Origin: Phytophthora quininea
Taxonomy: Eukaryota; Oomycota; Peronosporomycetes; Peronosporales; Peronosporaceae
Length of the DNA: 39,981 bases
Direction: 5' to 3'
Assembly (NCBI GenBank): GCA_011947345.1
Contig: JAAVTG010000278.1
Location: forward strand, 1-39,981
The notes beneath the pieces were generated by a model that saw only the letters and a program-made list of their open reading frames with translations, did no database searches and had not been told where the DNA came from. This document shows, in pieces, positions 24,408 through 33,180 of the stretch. The position numbers and the translations under genes were made by a program. Position 1 is the stretch's first letter; each line of letters begins with the position of its first letter.

Positions 24408-24525
24408 GTAGACGGCCATCTTAGGATGAGAACACTGTATCCCGTTCGCTCTGCGAAGTTAAGCATCCTCAAGCTCGGGTAGTACTCAGGTGGGTGACCA
24501 CTGGGGAAGTCCGGGTGCTGTCTAC
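24408..24525 (+). rRNA. 5S rRNA copy 50 (C29T)
   Basis: T29 together with TTTT directly after the gene (24527-24530), the only copy with both variants. Confidence 0.95.
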
Positions 24526-24900
24526 CTTTTGCCAACGCTAACTCGATCTTTGCCGGCGTCCGAGTCCACGTTGCCGACTTCACGCGGGACCACGGCTTCA
24601 CATGTACACAAGTCCATACGGCCACACCTTCACATGGCCACAGCTCGCGCGCTGGTTTGATTGGGGTGGCGCCGACGCGCGCGTTGCACTTGCCTCAACG
24701 CGTAGATGCGTTTTGTGCCCTCAAACGTTCAAAGCGGACACGTAGAGCCTTCAGGACGGGCGGCTGAAGTTGGCGCTTCGAAGCCCGCGCGGACCTCTGC
24801 CAGCGCACTGATAGTCTTGGCCAAGCACCGCTACGGGTCTAAAGACCACTGTTTGGCCATTTGGTCAGCCATGGGGCCGCGTGGACCAGCATAGACCTCT

Positions 24901-25018
24901 GTAGACGGCCATCTTAGGATGAGAACACCGTATCCCGTTCGCTCTGCGAAGTTAAGCATCCTCAAGCTCGGGTAGTACTCAGGTGGGTGACCACTGGGGA
25001 AGTCCGGGTGCTGTCTAC
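24901..25018 (+). rRNA. 5S rRNA copy 51
   Basis: C29. The spacer has small deletions (CG loss, and GCGTTTTTGCCC in place of GCGTTTTGTGCCC). Confidence 0.95.
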
Positions 25019-25389
25019 CTTTGCCAACGCTAACTCGATCTTTGCCGGCGTCCGAGTCCACGTTGCCGACTTCACGCGGGACCACGGCTTCACATGTACA
25101 CAAGTCCATACGGCCACACCTTCACATGGCCACAGCTCGCGCGCTGGTTTGATTGGGGTGGCGCCGACGCGCGTTGCACTTGCCTCAACGCGTAGATGCG
25201 TTTTTGCCCTCAAACGTTCAAAGCGGACACGTAGAGCCTTCAGGACGGGCGGCTGAAGTTGGCGCTTCGAAGCCCGCGCGGACCTCTGCCAGCGCACTGA
25301 TAGTCTTGGCCAAGCACCGCTACGGGTCTAAAGACCACTGTTTGGCCATTTGGTCAGCCATGGGGCCGCGTGGACCAGCATAGACCTCT

Positions 25390-25507
25390 GTAGACGGCCA
25401 TCTTAGGATGAGAACACCGTATCCCGTTCGCTCTGCGAAGTTAAGCATCCTCAAGCTCGGGTAGTACTCAGGTGGGTGACCACTGGGGAAGTCCGGGTGC
25501 TGTCTAC
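25390..25507 (+). rRNA. 5S rRNA copy 52
   Basis: C29, with the spacer GCTGACG variant. Confidence 0.95.
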
Positions 25508-25881
25508 CTTTGCCAACGCTAACTCGATCTTTGCCGGCGTCCGAGTCCACGTTGCCGACTTCACGCGGGACCACGGCTTCACATGTACACAAGTCCATAC
25601 GGCCACACCTTCACATGGCCACAGCTCGCGCGCTGGTTTGATTGGGGTGGCGCTGACGCGCGCGTTGCACTTGCCTCAACGCGTAGATGCGTTTTGTGCC
25701 CTCAAACGTTCAAAGCGGACACGTAGAGCCTTCAGGACGGGCGGCTGAAGTTGGCGCTTCGAAGCCCGCGCGGACCTCTGCCAGCGCACTGATAGTCTTG
25801 GCCAAGCACCGCTACGGGTCTAAAGACCACTGTTTGGCCATTTGGTCAGCCATGGGGCCGCGTGGACCAGCATAGACCTCT

Positions 25882-25999
25882 GTAGACGGCCATCTTAGGA
25901 TGAGAACACTGTATCCCGTTCGCTCTGCGAAGTTAAGCATCCTCAAGCTCGGGTAGTACTCAGGTGGGTGACCACTGGGGAAGTCCGGGTGCTGTCTAC
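25882..25999 (+). rRNA. 5S rRNA copy 53 (C29T)
   Basis: Last T29 copy. The spacer lacks about 5 bp near 26095 (487-bp unit). Confidence 0.95.
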
Positions 26000-26368
26000 C
26001 TTTGCCAACGCTAACTCGATCTTTGCCGGCGTCCGAGTCCACGTTGCCGACTTCACGCGGGACCACGGCTTCACATGTACACAAGTCCATACGGCCTTCA
26101 CATGGCCACAGCTCGCGCGCTGGTTTGATTGGGGTGGCGCCGACGCGCGCGTTGCACTTGCCTCAACGCGTAGATGCGTTTTGTGCCCTCAAACGTTCAA
26201 AGCGGACACGTAGAGCCTTCAGGACGGGCGGCTGAAGTTGGCGCTTCGAAGCCCGCGCGGACCTCTGCCAGCGCACTGATAGTCTTGGCCAAGCACCGCT
26301 ACGGGTCTAAAGACCACTGTTTGGCCATTTGGTCAGCCATGGGGCCGCGTGGACCAGCATAGACCTCT

Positions 26369-26486
26369 GTAGACGGCCATCTTAGGATGAGAACACCGTA
26401 TCCCGTTCGCTCTGCGAAGTTAAGCATCCTCAAGCTCGGGTAGTACTCAGGTGGGTGACCACTGGGGAAGTCCGGGTGCTGTCTAC
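26369..26486 (+). rRNA. 5S rRNA copy 54
   Basis: Consensus C29. Confidence 0.95.
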
Positions 26487-26860
26487 CTTTGCCAACGCTA
26501 ACTCGATCTTTGCCGGCGTCCGAGTCCACGTTGCCGACTTCACGCGGGACCACGGCTTCACATGTACACAAGTCCATACGGCCACACCTTCACATGGCCA
26601 CAGCTCGCGCGCTGGTTTGATTGGGGTGGCGCCGACGCGCGCGTTGCACTTGCCTCAACGCGTAGATGCGTTTTGTGCCCTCAAACGTTCAAAGCGGACA
26701 CGTAGAGCCTTCAGGACGGGCGGCTGAAGTTGGCGCTTCGAAGCCCGCGCGGACCTCTGCCAGCGCACTGATAGTCTTGGCCAAGCACCGCTACGGGTCT
26801 AAAGACCACTGTTTGGCCATTTGGTCAGCCATGGGGCCGCGTGGACCAGCATAGACCTCT

Positions 26861-26978
26861 GTAGACGGCCATCTTAGGATGAGAACACCGTATCCCGTTC
26901 GCTCTGCGAAGTTAAGCATCCTCAAGCTCGGGTAGTACTCAGGTGGGTGACCACTGGGGAAGTCCGGGTGCTGTCTAC
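26861..26978 (+). rRNA. 5S rRNA copy 55
   Basis: Consensus. TTTT in the second T run only. The spacer has small deletions near 27120 and 27226. Confidence 0.95.
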
Positions 26979-27348
26979 CTTTGCCAACGCTAACTCGATC
27001 TTTTGCCGGCGTCCGAGTCCACGTTGCCGACTTCACGCGGGACCACGGCTTCACATGTACACAAGTCCATACGGCCACACCTTCACATGGCCACAGCTCG
27101 CGCGCTGGTTTGATTGGGGTGCTGACGCGCGCGTTGCACTTGCCTCAACGCGTAGATGCGTTTTGTGCCCTCAAACGTTCAAAGCGGACACGTAGAGCCT
27201 TCAGGACGGGCGGCTGAAGTTGGCGCCGAAGCCCGCGCGGACCTCTGCCAGCGCACTGATAGTCTTGGCCAAGCACCGCTACGGGTCTAAAGACCACTGT
27301 TTGGCCATTTGGTCAGCCATGGGGCCGCGTGGACCAGCATAGACCTCT

Positions 27349-27466
27349 GTAGACGGCCATCTTAGGATGAGAACACCGTATCCCGTTCGCTCTGCGAAGT
27401 TAAGCATCCTCAAGCTCGGGTAGTACTCAGGTGGGTGACCACTGGGGAAGTCCGGGTGCTGTCTAC
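27349..27466 (+). rRNA. 5S rRNA copy 56
   Basis: Consensus 118 nt. Confidence 0.95.
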
Positions 27467-27840
27467 CTTTGCCAACGCTAACTCGATCTTTGCCGGCGTC
27501 CGAGTCCACGTTGCCGACTTCACGCGGGACCACGGCTTCACATGTACACAAGTCCATACGGCCACACCTTCACATGGCCACAGCTCGCGCGCTGGTTTGA
27601 TTGGGGTGGCGCCGACGCGCGCGTTGCACTTGCCTCAACGCGTAGATGCGTTTTGTGCCCTCAAACGTTCAAAGCGGACACGTAGAGCCTTCAGGACGGG
27701 CGGCTGAAGTTGGCGCTTCGAAGCCCGCGCGGACCTCTGCCAGCGCACTGATAGTCTTGGCCAAGCACCGCTACGGGTCTAAAGACCACTGTTTGGCCAT
27801 TTGGTCAGCCATGGGGCCGCGTGGACCAGCATAGACCTCT

Positions 27841-27957
27841 GTAGACGGCCATCTTAGGATGAGAACACCGTATCCCGTTCGCTCTGCGAAGTTAAGCATC
27901 CTCAAGCTCGGGTAGTACTCAGGTGGGTGACCACTGGGAAGTCCGGGTGCTGTCTAC
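27841..27957 (+). rRNA. 5S rRNA copy 57 (1-nt deletion)
   Basis: 117 nt; one G missing from the GGGG run at nt 96-99, the same lesion as copy 5. It is the last near-complete copy before the array edge. Confidence 0.88.
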
Positions 27958-28331
27958 CTTTGCCAACGCTAACTCGATCTTTGCCGGCGTCCGAGTCCAC
28001 GTTGCCGACTTCACGCGGGACCACGGCTTCACATGTACACAAGTCCATACGGCCACACCTTCACATGGCCACAGCTCGCGCGCTGGTTTGATTGGGGTGG
28101 CGCCGACGCGCGCGTTGCACTTGCCTCAACGCGTAGATGCGTTTTGTGCCCTCAAACGTTCAAAGCGGACACGTAGAGCCTTCAGGACGGGCGGCTGAAG
28201 TTGGCGCTTCGAAGCCCGCGCGGACCTCTGCCAGCGCACTGATAGTCTTGGCCAAGCACCGCTACGGGTCTAAAGACCACTGTTTGGCCATTTGGTCAGC
28301 CATGGGGCCGCGTGGACCAGCATAGACCTCT

Positions 28332-28431
28332 GTAGACGGCCATCTTAGGATGAGAACACCGTATCCCGTTCGCTCTGCGAAGTTAAGCATCCTCAAGCTC
28401 GGGTAGTACCTGGGGTGGGTGACTCGTCTAC
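28332..28431 (+). pseudogene. Damaged 5S copy 58
   Basis: The first ~77 nt match the 5S consensus. The 3' third is rearranged: GTACCTGGGGTGGGTGACTC runs straight into GTCTACC, so about 18 nt net are lost from the helix IV/V region and the 3' strand of helix I is reduced. Box C is altered. Length is 100 nt against 118. Probably non-functional. Confidence 0.85.
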
Positions 28432-28796
28432 CTTTGCCAACGCTAACTCGATCTTTGCCGGCGTCCGAGTCCACGTTGCCGACTTCACGCGGGACCACGG
28501 CTTCAACAAGTCCAGACGGCCACACCTTCACATGGCCACAGCTCGCGCGCTGGTTTGATTGGGGTGGCGCCGACGCGCGTTGCACTTGCCTCAACGCGTA
28601 GATGCGTTTTGTGCCCTCAAACGTTCAAAGCGGACACGTAGAGCCTTCAGGACGGGCGGCTGAAGTTGGCGCTTCGAAGCCCGCGCGGACCTCTGCCAGC
28701 GCACTGATAGTCTTGGCCAAGCACCGCTACGGGTCTAAAGACCACTGTTTGGCCATTTGGTCAGCCATGGGGCCGCGTGGACCAGCATAGACCTCT

Positions 28797-28808
28797 GTAG
28801 ACGGCCAT
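28797..28808 (+). pseudogene. 5S stub at the array edge (copy 59, 12 nt)
   Basis: After a normal upstream block the sequence reads GTAGACGGCCAT (5S nt 1-12) and then leaves the repeat (AAATGCGGATGTG). A later TACCGTTCGCT near 28840 resembles 5S nt 33-43. Either the array was cut inside the gene, or a badly decayed 5S copy follows. Confidence 0.8.
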
Positions 28809-29310
28809 AAATGCGGATGTGATCCAAGAGCGGCGAGGGTACCGTTCGCTAAACACCATAATCCAAAGATGTAACAGGAGTGCGCGTTAGAATCATATCG
28901 TAGGCATCGTAGGGCAACACTGCCACGTTCTGGAAACGACGGTGTGCCGCACTAAGGACGGACAGATGCTGGACACAATTGCCGAGACGACGCCAGAGAC
29001 TGAAGGTGTGTACGCATAAAATGAATGTTGTGCTATTTATCATTGTGTATTGACTCCTTATCGCTGCTTCCGATTATCCAGAATAGTATTACTCGCTTTG
29101 AATGACTTGGTCGTTCCGAAGAAGGTTGGCAATCTCTCTGCGACCCATGGGACTAAACTTAGCCTTCCTTGTTGACACTGCATGTGCTGGCGATGCCATG
29201 CAGAAAAATCTTAGAATCCTGTAGCAGCGCCGCGCTTACCTCACATGAAAAACAAGACGAAAATTCCACTGTTACTGGATCCTCTTTATTTTAGAGTTGT
29301 CTGTGCCTTT
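28809..29310. other. Low-copy DNA with no clear gene
   Basis: No repeat, tRNA or convincing gene is visible. A minus-strand reading frame at 28849-29043 (64 codons) has ordinary composition but no recognisable motif. A minus-strand frame around 29099-29200 ends in MGRREIANLLRNDQVIQSE. That could be the C-terminal piece of the decayed coding remnant described next, but the link is weak. Confidence 0.4.
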
Positions 29311-29886
29311 TTAAGTGACGTAGTTCACTGTTTTCTTGTTGTATTTCGACAGTGCTTCCTTTTGAAGTAGCTGCCGAGAATTTTGAGAGATCGTCTCGGT
29401 AGAGTGATACCCTCCCAACGGGTCCACATGAATCAAATAGGGCTTGACGCCTTCTATTGCGAGGACCGGGTTCTGCATGACGATAAAACTCAAGTGGTCA
29501 TCCATGCACGATAACTGTACGGTACTTTGTACGGAAATGTCGCTGTGATACCGCAAGCCAGGGGATACGCTGCCTTCATATTGCTTTGTTTTCTTTGTGT
29601 ATGCGGAAGATTTCACCAAATAGCTGGCAGTCGAAGTTAAGTGTCATGCGACTCGCATCAATGTGGTTCCTAATAAAATGGGACATCACAGTCACTCGGC
29701 CACATGTCTTGCTTTTGTTTCAATCGACGACACAATCTTGGCCTTTAGACACAGGATTCTTGGGGGTTTCCTCGACGCGGGGCTGCCGGGTTTTCCTGCG
29801 AAACTGGGCGCGTGAGACACTTTGGCCTTTTTCGTCGCGGGCACTTCTGAGCTTTGTTTAGCTGCCTTGGTAGGGTAGATCTCCAC
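29311..29886 (-). pseudogene. Frameshifted coding remnant, possibly Ulp1/SENP-like peptidase
   Basis: Three minus-strand segments in shifting frames look protein-like. First is a basic stretch (29886-29692, with KQSSEVPATKKAKVSHAP). Second is a segment around 29700-29585 including MSHFIRNHIDASRMTLNFD. Third is a 102-codon frame (29619-29311). In the third, DDHLSFIVMQNP (His at residue 42) is followed 24 residues later by PYLIHVDPLGGYHST (Asp at residue 66). This recalls the H-W...P...D-S-L-x-G arrangement of SENP6/7-type C48 peptidases. The Trp after His is Leu here, and no Gln/Cys catalytic region follows in frame. I read it as a decayed gene or transposon passenger; the family call is inference. 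Confidence 0.35.
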
Positions 29887-30074
29887 AAACTCTTGAGTTT
29901 CTGTCGCTTTATGAGTTGAACAAATCCAGGAGTTTCTTGCACCAATCTTTTATCAGAGAACCCCGGGTGTCATGCCTATATATAGACGGTATCGCACAAC
30001 ATAAATTAGTTTATAAGGCTATACTGGCGCCAATATCATTGATACTAAGTATACATATTTTTTCAACCTGGCAA
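29887..30074. other. AT-rich leader region
   Basis: It contains a TATATATAG motif near 29979. From about 30015 to 30074 it resembles 32305-32374 (shared ACTAAGT, ATACTG and GGTAAT patches), the DNA preceding the 129-bp repeats further right. No gene is seen. Confidence 0.4.
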
Positions 30075-30205
30075 ACAGTATGGTAATACTCTTACGTATC
30101 ACACATTGGTGCATCAAGCAATCAGCGAACGGCAAAGACAACGACGGCTGCACACACCCGGCTGGGTTGAGAATTTGGGGACTATGTGTTCATGTAGGAC
30201 AAACA
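30075..30205 (+). repeat. Single diverged copy of the 129-bp repeat
   Basis: It shares with the array at 32375-33080 the order TATGGTAATA, CAATCAGCGA, GGCTG, CCGG, TTGAG, TTGGGGACTA and TTCATGTA at matching spacing. It is one diverged unit, about 2.3 kb left of the array and on the other side of the coding remnant. Confidence 0.6.
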
Positions 30206-30720
30206 GGACAATGGCAATCCTTTTATTGGAGATTAGTTTAAAGAAGTGAAAGCAGTAATCATTTACCAAAAGTATTGGTTCTGTCAGGTAGAGAACGTAA
30301 ATCAAACGGAGAAGGTAGCACATGTTAGATAATATGATGAATGATAATATGACAAATAAAATATAGATGCATGTTGATATATAATTTCGATAGTGTAGGT
30401 AGATAATATAAGATAGCGAAATTAGAAAAATGTAAATTATGAAGGGTAGAGATGCTAAAAAAACAGCTAAAACAGCAACTATATAGACGGTAAAGAAGTA
30501 GGTTATACATGTCACAAATATATAGAATGAAAAAATGATAACCGAAACAGAAATTACATAGGTATAAGAAAGGGTAGGGCAGAGAGGTCATTTTATCATA
30601 ACAACGAAAAGAACTGGTAAAACATTGAGGTGGCGAGGAAGGTAGAAATCGTAGGTGGGTACAGTAGAGGATTTACACAGAAGTGAGAACGCAGATACGG
30701 TAAATAAGGTAGAGGTTTAG
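30206..30720. other. A-rich, C-poor intergenic tract
   Basis: The + strand is rich in A and G and poor in C (for example around 30321-30600). The minus strand reads as long T-rich frames that mimic membrane proteins, which I attribute to composition. No gene is supported. Confidence 0.5.
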
Positions 30721-32043
30721 AGACCGCGTGGTATCCTGACGGAGATTGCTTGTCTCACCTTCAACATCGGAACGATGGTCCGCGAGGAAGATATCATGCA
30801 ACTGGTGGCAACAGGGTACAGATGCGTGTATGCCCCCAACCGTTCAAGTTGCTGATCATCAGAGACATTGCCAATCACTTTGGGTACAAGGAAGACCCAG
30901 ACGACGAAGACCGTGGGTTGTTGCAGTGACGGCAACGCCACATCAATTCGACGGATCTTCAGAAAGATCTTAAACGCGGCGGCGCGCGGCCGAACAAGTA
31001 TGTTAACTACGCCATGAAGGGAAAGTTAGACGGTTTCGCTTTGGTTGATATACTGAAGAACAATCACCCGGTCTTGTCGGTTGTGGTCAACGTGGCTACT
31101 ATGTCTTGACCACCTGACCCAAATATGACCCGACTTGTTCAATCGAATGGCGCGTCCCCGACAGGCTGTGACAAGGACATCTACCATCTCTATGGCGGCA
31201 TACAGCGGGGTGATCGCCTGTTCATGTACGGCATGGTATGGGGAAGCGTCGGTCGAACAATCACATTCCGGCGAGCGGTTGATCAAGGAATCGTGTTCTC
31301 AAGGACGACCCACATTTTCGGCGAAGCCAGGGGCACTTCGCCAGCCCGTTCCACGATTATCTTGCGGCTGTCGGGCCCTTCTTCCAGAAAGTGCTGAGAG
31401 AGTTTCGCGCGCAAAGAGACGTTATTCAAGACCTCCGTACGGAGATCAGATGTCGGTGATGACCATGGCTGAGCTACTTGCTCAATTTTCGCTGGAATTC
31501 ACCACGTCCCGGTGGACGACATTCTCGCACAACAACGTGGGGCTGTGGCATGGGCGACAGCCAATGACCTCTTCACTGGTACCAACGACAAGCACGTAAG
31601 TCGTGGGAAGTTCGCTGTGTTCAACATGTTGCTGAACGCATTCGCGAGTAGCAACTCGTTCACCAAAGCGCGTTTGTACCATTGCAGAAGCTGGACGCGT
31701 TGAGGGCTAGAGTTGAAATTAACGGCGCCCGCATCATCAAGGTTGGACCAAGAGTCGCGGGACTTCAGCCAACTGTGGATCTAGCAAGCAGTGATGACGA
31801 CGAGGACGATGGCTCTGGCAACGACGAGATCGTGTCTGAAGGGGAGGAGACGGAAGACGACCTGGACAAGATCTTCGTCGATATCAACCAGAACATGAAG
31901 TCACTCGTCGCGCTGGACACTTCGTGTGCCTGAACTTGCTAGGCCAAGTCGAGAGTCGCCGTGGAATCATCGAAGGGCTGGTCGAACAAGTGCTCGAACG
32001 TTATGGCTTGCGGTGGCGTGAGTTTGTTCGGCACTCCGACTAG
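30721..32043 (+). pseudogene. Frameshifted, unrecognised protein gene remnant with an intron-like interval
   Basis: Protein-like plus-strand segments follow one another in changing frames: 30721-30841 (IACLTFNIGTMVREEDIMQL), 30843-31109 (FKLLIIRDIANHFGY, then an in-frame TGA at 30927, then KGKLDGFALVDILKNNHPVL), 31334-31459 (HFASPFHDYLAAVGPFFQKV), 31497-31595 (VPVDDILAQQRGAVAWATAN), 31688-31933 (an acidic Asp/Glu/Ser tract, SSDDDEDDGSGNDEI), and 31921-32043 (LVEQVLERYGLRWREF, stop TAG). GTAAGT at 31596 and TTGCAG ending at 31687 bound a 92-nt interval; removing it joins two frames in phase. The remaining shifts and the TGA argue for a pseudogene or for sequencing errors. I do not recognise the family. 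The position between two copies of one repeat suggests a mobile-element passenger. Confidence 0.5.
31596..31687 (+). other. Candidate spliceosomal intron (92 nt)
   Basis: Donor GTAAGT and acceptor TTGCAG. Splicing joins ...TNDKH to KLDALRARVEI in frame. The interval is itself open in the upstream frame (GKFAVFNMLLNAF), so retention or plain read-through coding is also possible. Confidence 0.4.
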
Positions 32044-32374
32044 GGCTAGACCGTAAGGTTTTCCGACAAATAGGAGATCGGTTTTAGCATGCAGTTTTAC
32101 GATTAACTAACATATCGGAAATTTTAGATTGCAACTAGGATGTTTAGGTTTAGGCTATATATATATTCGGCGCTACATATGTATCGCACTAAAATGACGT
32201 CGCGTTATGGGCTCTATTTTGGGATTTTGCTGCTTTTATTCCTGTAGCGCGCTGCTGTTTAGCGCCCAAAATTGGTATTACTCGATACACTATTTTAGGT
32301 TATCAGATTATACTGACGGTAATACTGATCACAGTATAATGAAACTAAGTGTTACTGGGGTTTCAGTAAGACAA
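32044..32374. other. AT-rich 3' flank of the remnant
   Basis: It contains a TATATATATAT run near 32155 and, from about 32305, the leader related to 30015-30074. No gene is seen. Confidence 0.4.
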
Positions 32375-33080
32375 ACATGATGGTGATGCTCTGAGCGAAC
32401 AGAAACAGGCGCATCCGCCAATTAGCGATCAGCAACGAAAACAACGGCTGTGCTCCACCGGTTGAGCTGAAAACTTGGGAAAGCATGTTTTCATATACGG
32501 GAAACATGATGGTGATAGTCTCATGTGACAGAGACAGGCCCATCATCCAATCTGCAATCAGGAACGATTGCTGCGGCTGTACATACCGGTTTAGGCTGAA
32601 AACTTAGGGGACTACGCTTTCATATACGGGGAAAAGGATGGTAATAGTGTGAAAAGACATAGACAGGCCAATCACCCAATCAGCGATCGGGAAGGATAGC
32701 TATGGCCGTAATTACCGGATTGGGATGAAAACTTGGGAGACTGCGTTTCATATGTGGAGAACACGATAGTGATTGTCTGAGGTGACATAGACAGGTCCAC
32801 CAGCCAATCAGCGAGTAGCAAACTTATCTACGCCCGCACACACCTGTTTCGACTGAAATCTTGGAGAATTACGTGTTTGTATATGAGGAACACGATGGTG
32901 ACACTGCAAAGTGATAGAGACAGGCCTGCCAAGCAGTCAACGATCAGTAAGGATAATTACGGCCGCTTGCTCCCGTTTGGGATGAGAACTTGAGAGACTA
33001 CGTTTGCGTATGTGGGGAAGAATATGGTGATAGTTTGAAGCGACAGAAACTGGTGCGTCGGCCAATGAGCGTTCACAAAA
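32375..33080 (+). repeat. 129-bp tandem repeat, about 5.5 diverged units
   Basis: Unit starts are near 32375, 32504, 32633, 32761, 32890 and 33019 (periods 128-129). Shared landmarks are GATGGTGAT at the start, GACAGAGACAGGCC, CCAATCAGCGATCAG, CCGGTT, GAAAACTTGGG and TTTCATATACGGG. Units differ by many substitutions, so the array is old. It is G-rich and C-poor on the + strand in its second half. Confidence 0.85.
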
Positions 33081-33180
33081 GCCGTTGAAGGCATCGTATG
33101 CGCGACTGAATCGAAACAGTGAATCGATATGTTTTGACGCAAGGTGAACATGCTGGCGGGACCCAACTAAGAACACAAAG
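33081..33180. other. Short unique stretch
   Basis: Nothing recognisable; it separates the 129-bp array from the C-poor tract. Confidence 0.4.

Larger units (their letters stand above)
1..28808 (+). repeat. Tandem 5S rDNA array (57 near-complete copies, one damaged, one stub)
   Basis: Each unit is one 118-nt 5S gene plus a non-transcribed spacer. Distances between 5S starts are 548, 558 and 554 bp for the first units, 483-492 bp through copies 5-9, then mostly 490-493 bp. The window opens inside a spacer, so the array continues to the left. It ends at 28808. L-type spacers (after copies 1-3) have a CCGAGT hexamer repeated four times (300-323 and equivalents) and about 60 extra bp before the final 109-bp upstream block. 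S-type spacers have one hexamer and lack the extra piece. No 18S, 5.8S or 28S sequence is present, so this is an unlinked 5S cluster within the window. Many short ORFs recur with the repeat period and are not genes. Confidence 0.96.

Noticed and set aside
11622..24525. 12-unit higher-order repeat in the 5S array (T29 then T4 copies at 24/25, 36/37 and 49/50)
   Set aside because: Other markers (T29 at 27-29, CG-loss spacers after copies 21 and 40) do not recur at the same spacing, so a clean higher-order unit is not supported.
210..28790. Hundreds of recurring 60-110 codon ORFs on both strands
   Set aside because: They repeat with the 5S unit, overlap the 5S gene and spacer, and change frame with 1-2 bp indels. 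They are shadows of rDNA.
1..28808. CRISPR array
   Set aside because: The whole 492-bp unit is repeated without unique spacers, and it contains a 5S rRNA gene.
30114..30591. Minus-strand ORFs resembling membrane proteins
   Set aside because: Hydrophobic residues come from T-rich composition of an A-rich tract. There is no motif, and the first ORF overlaps the 129-bp repeat copy.
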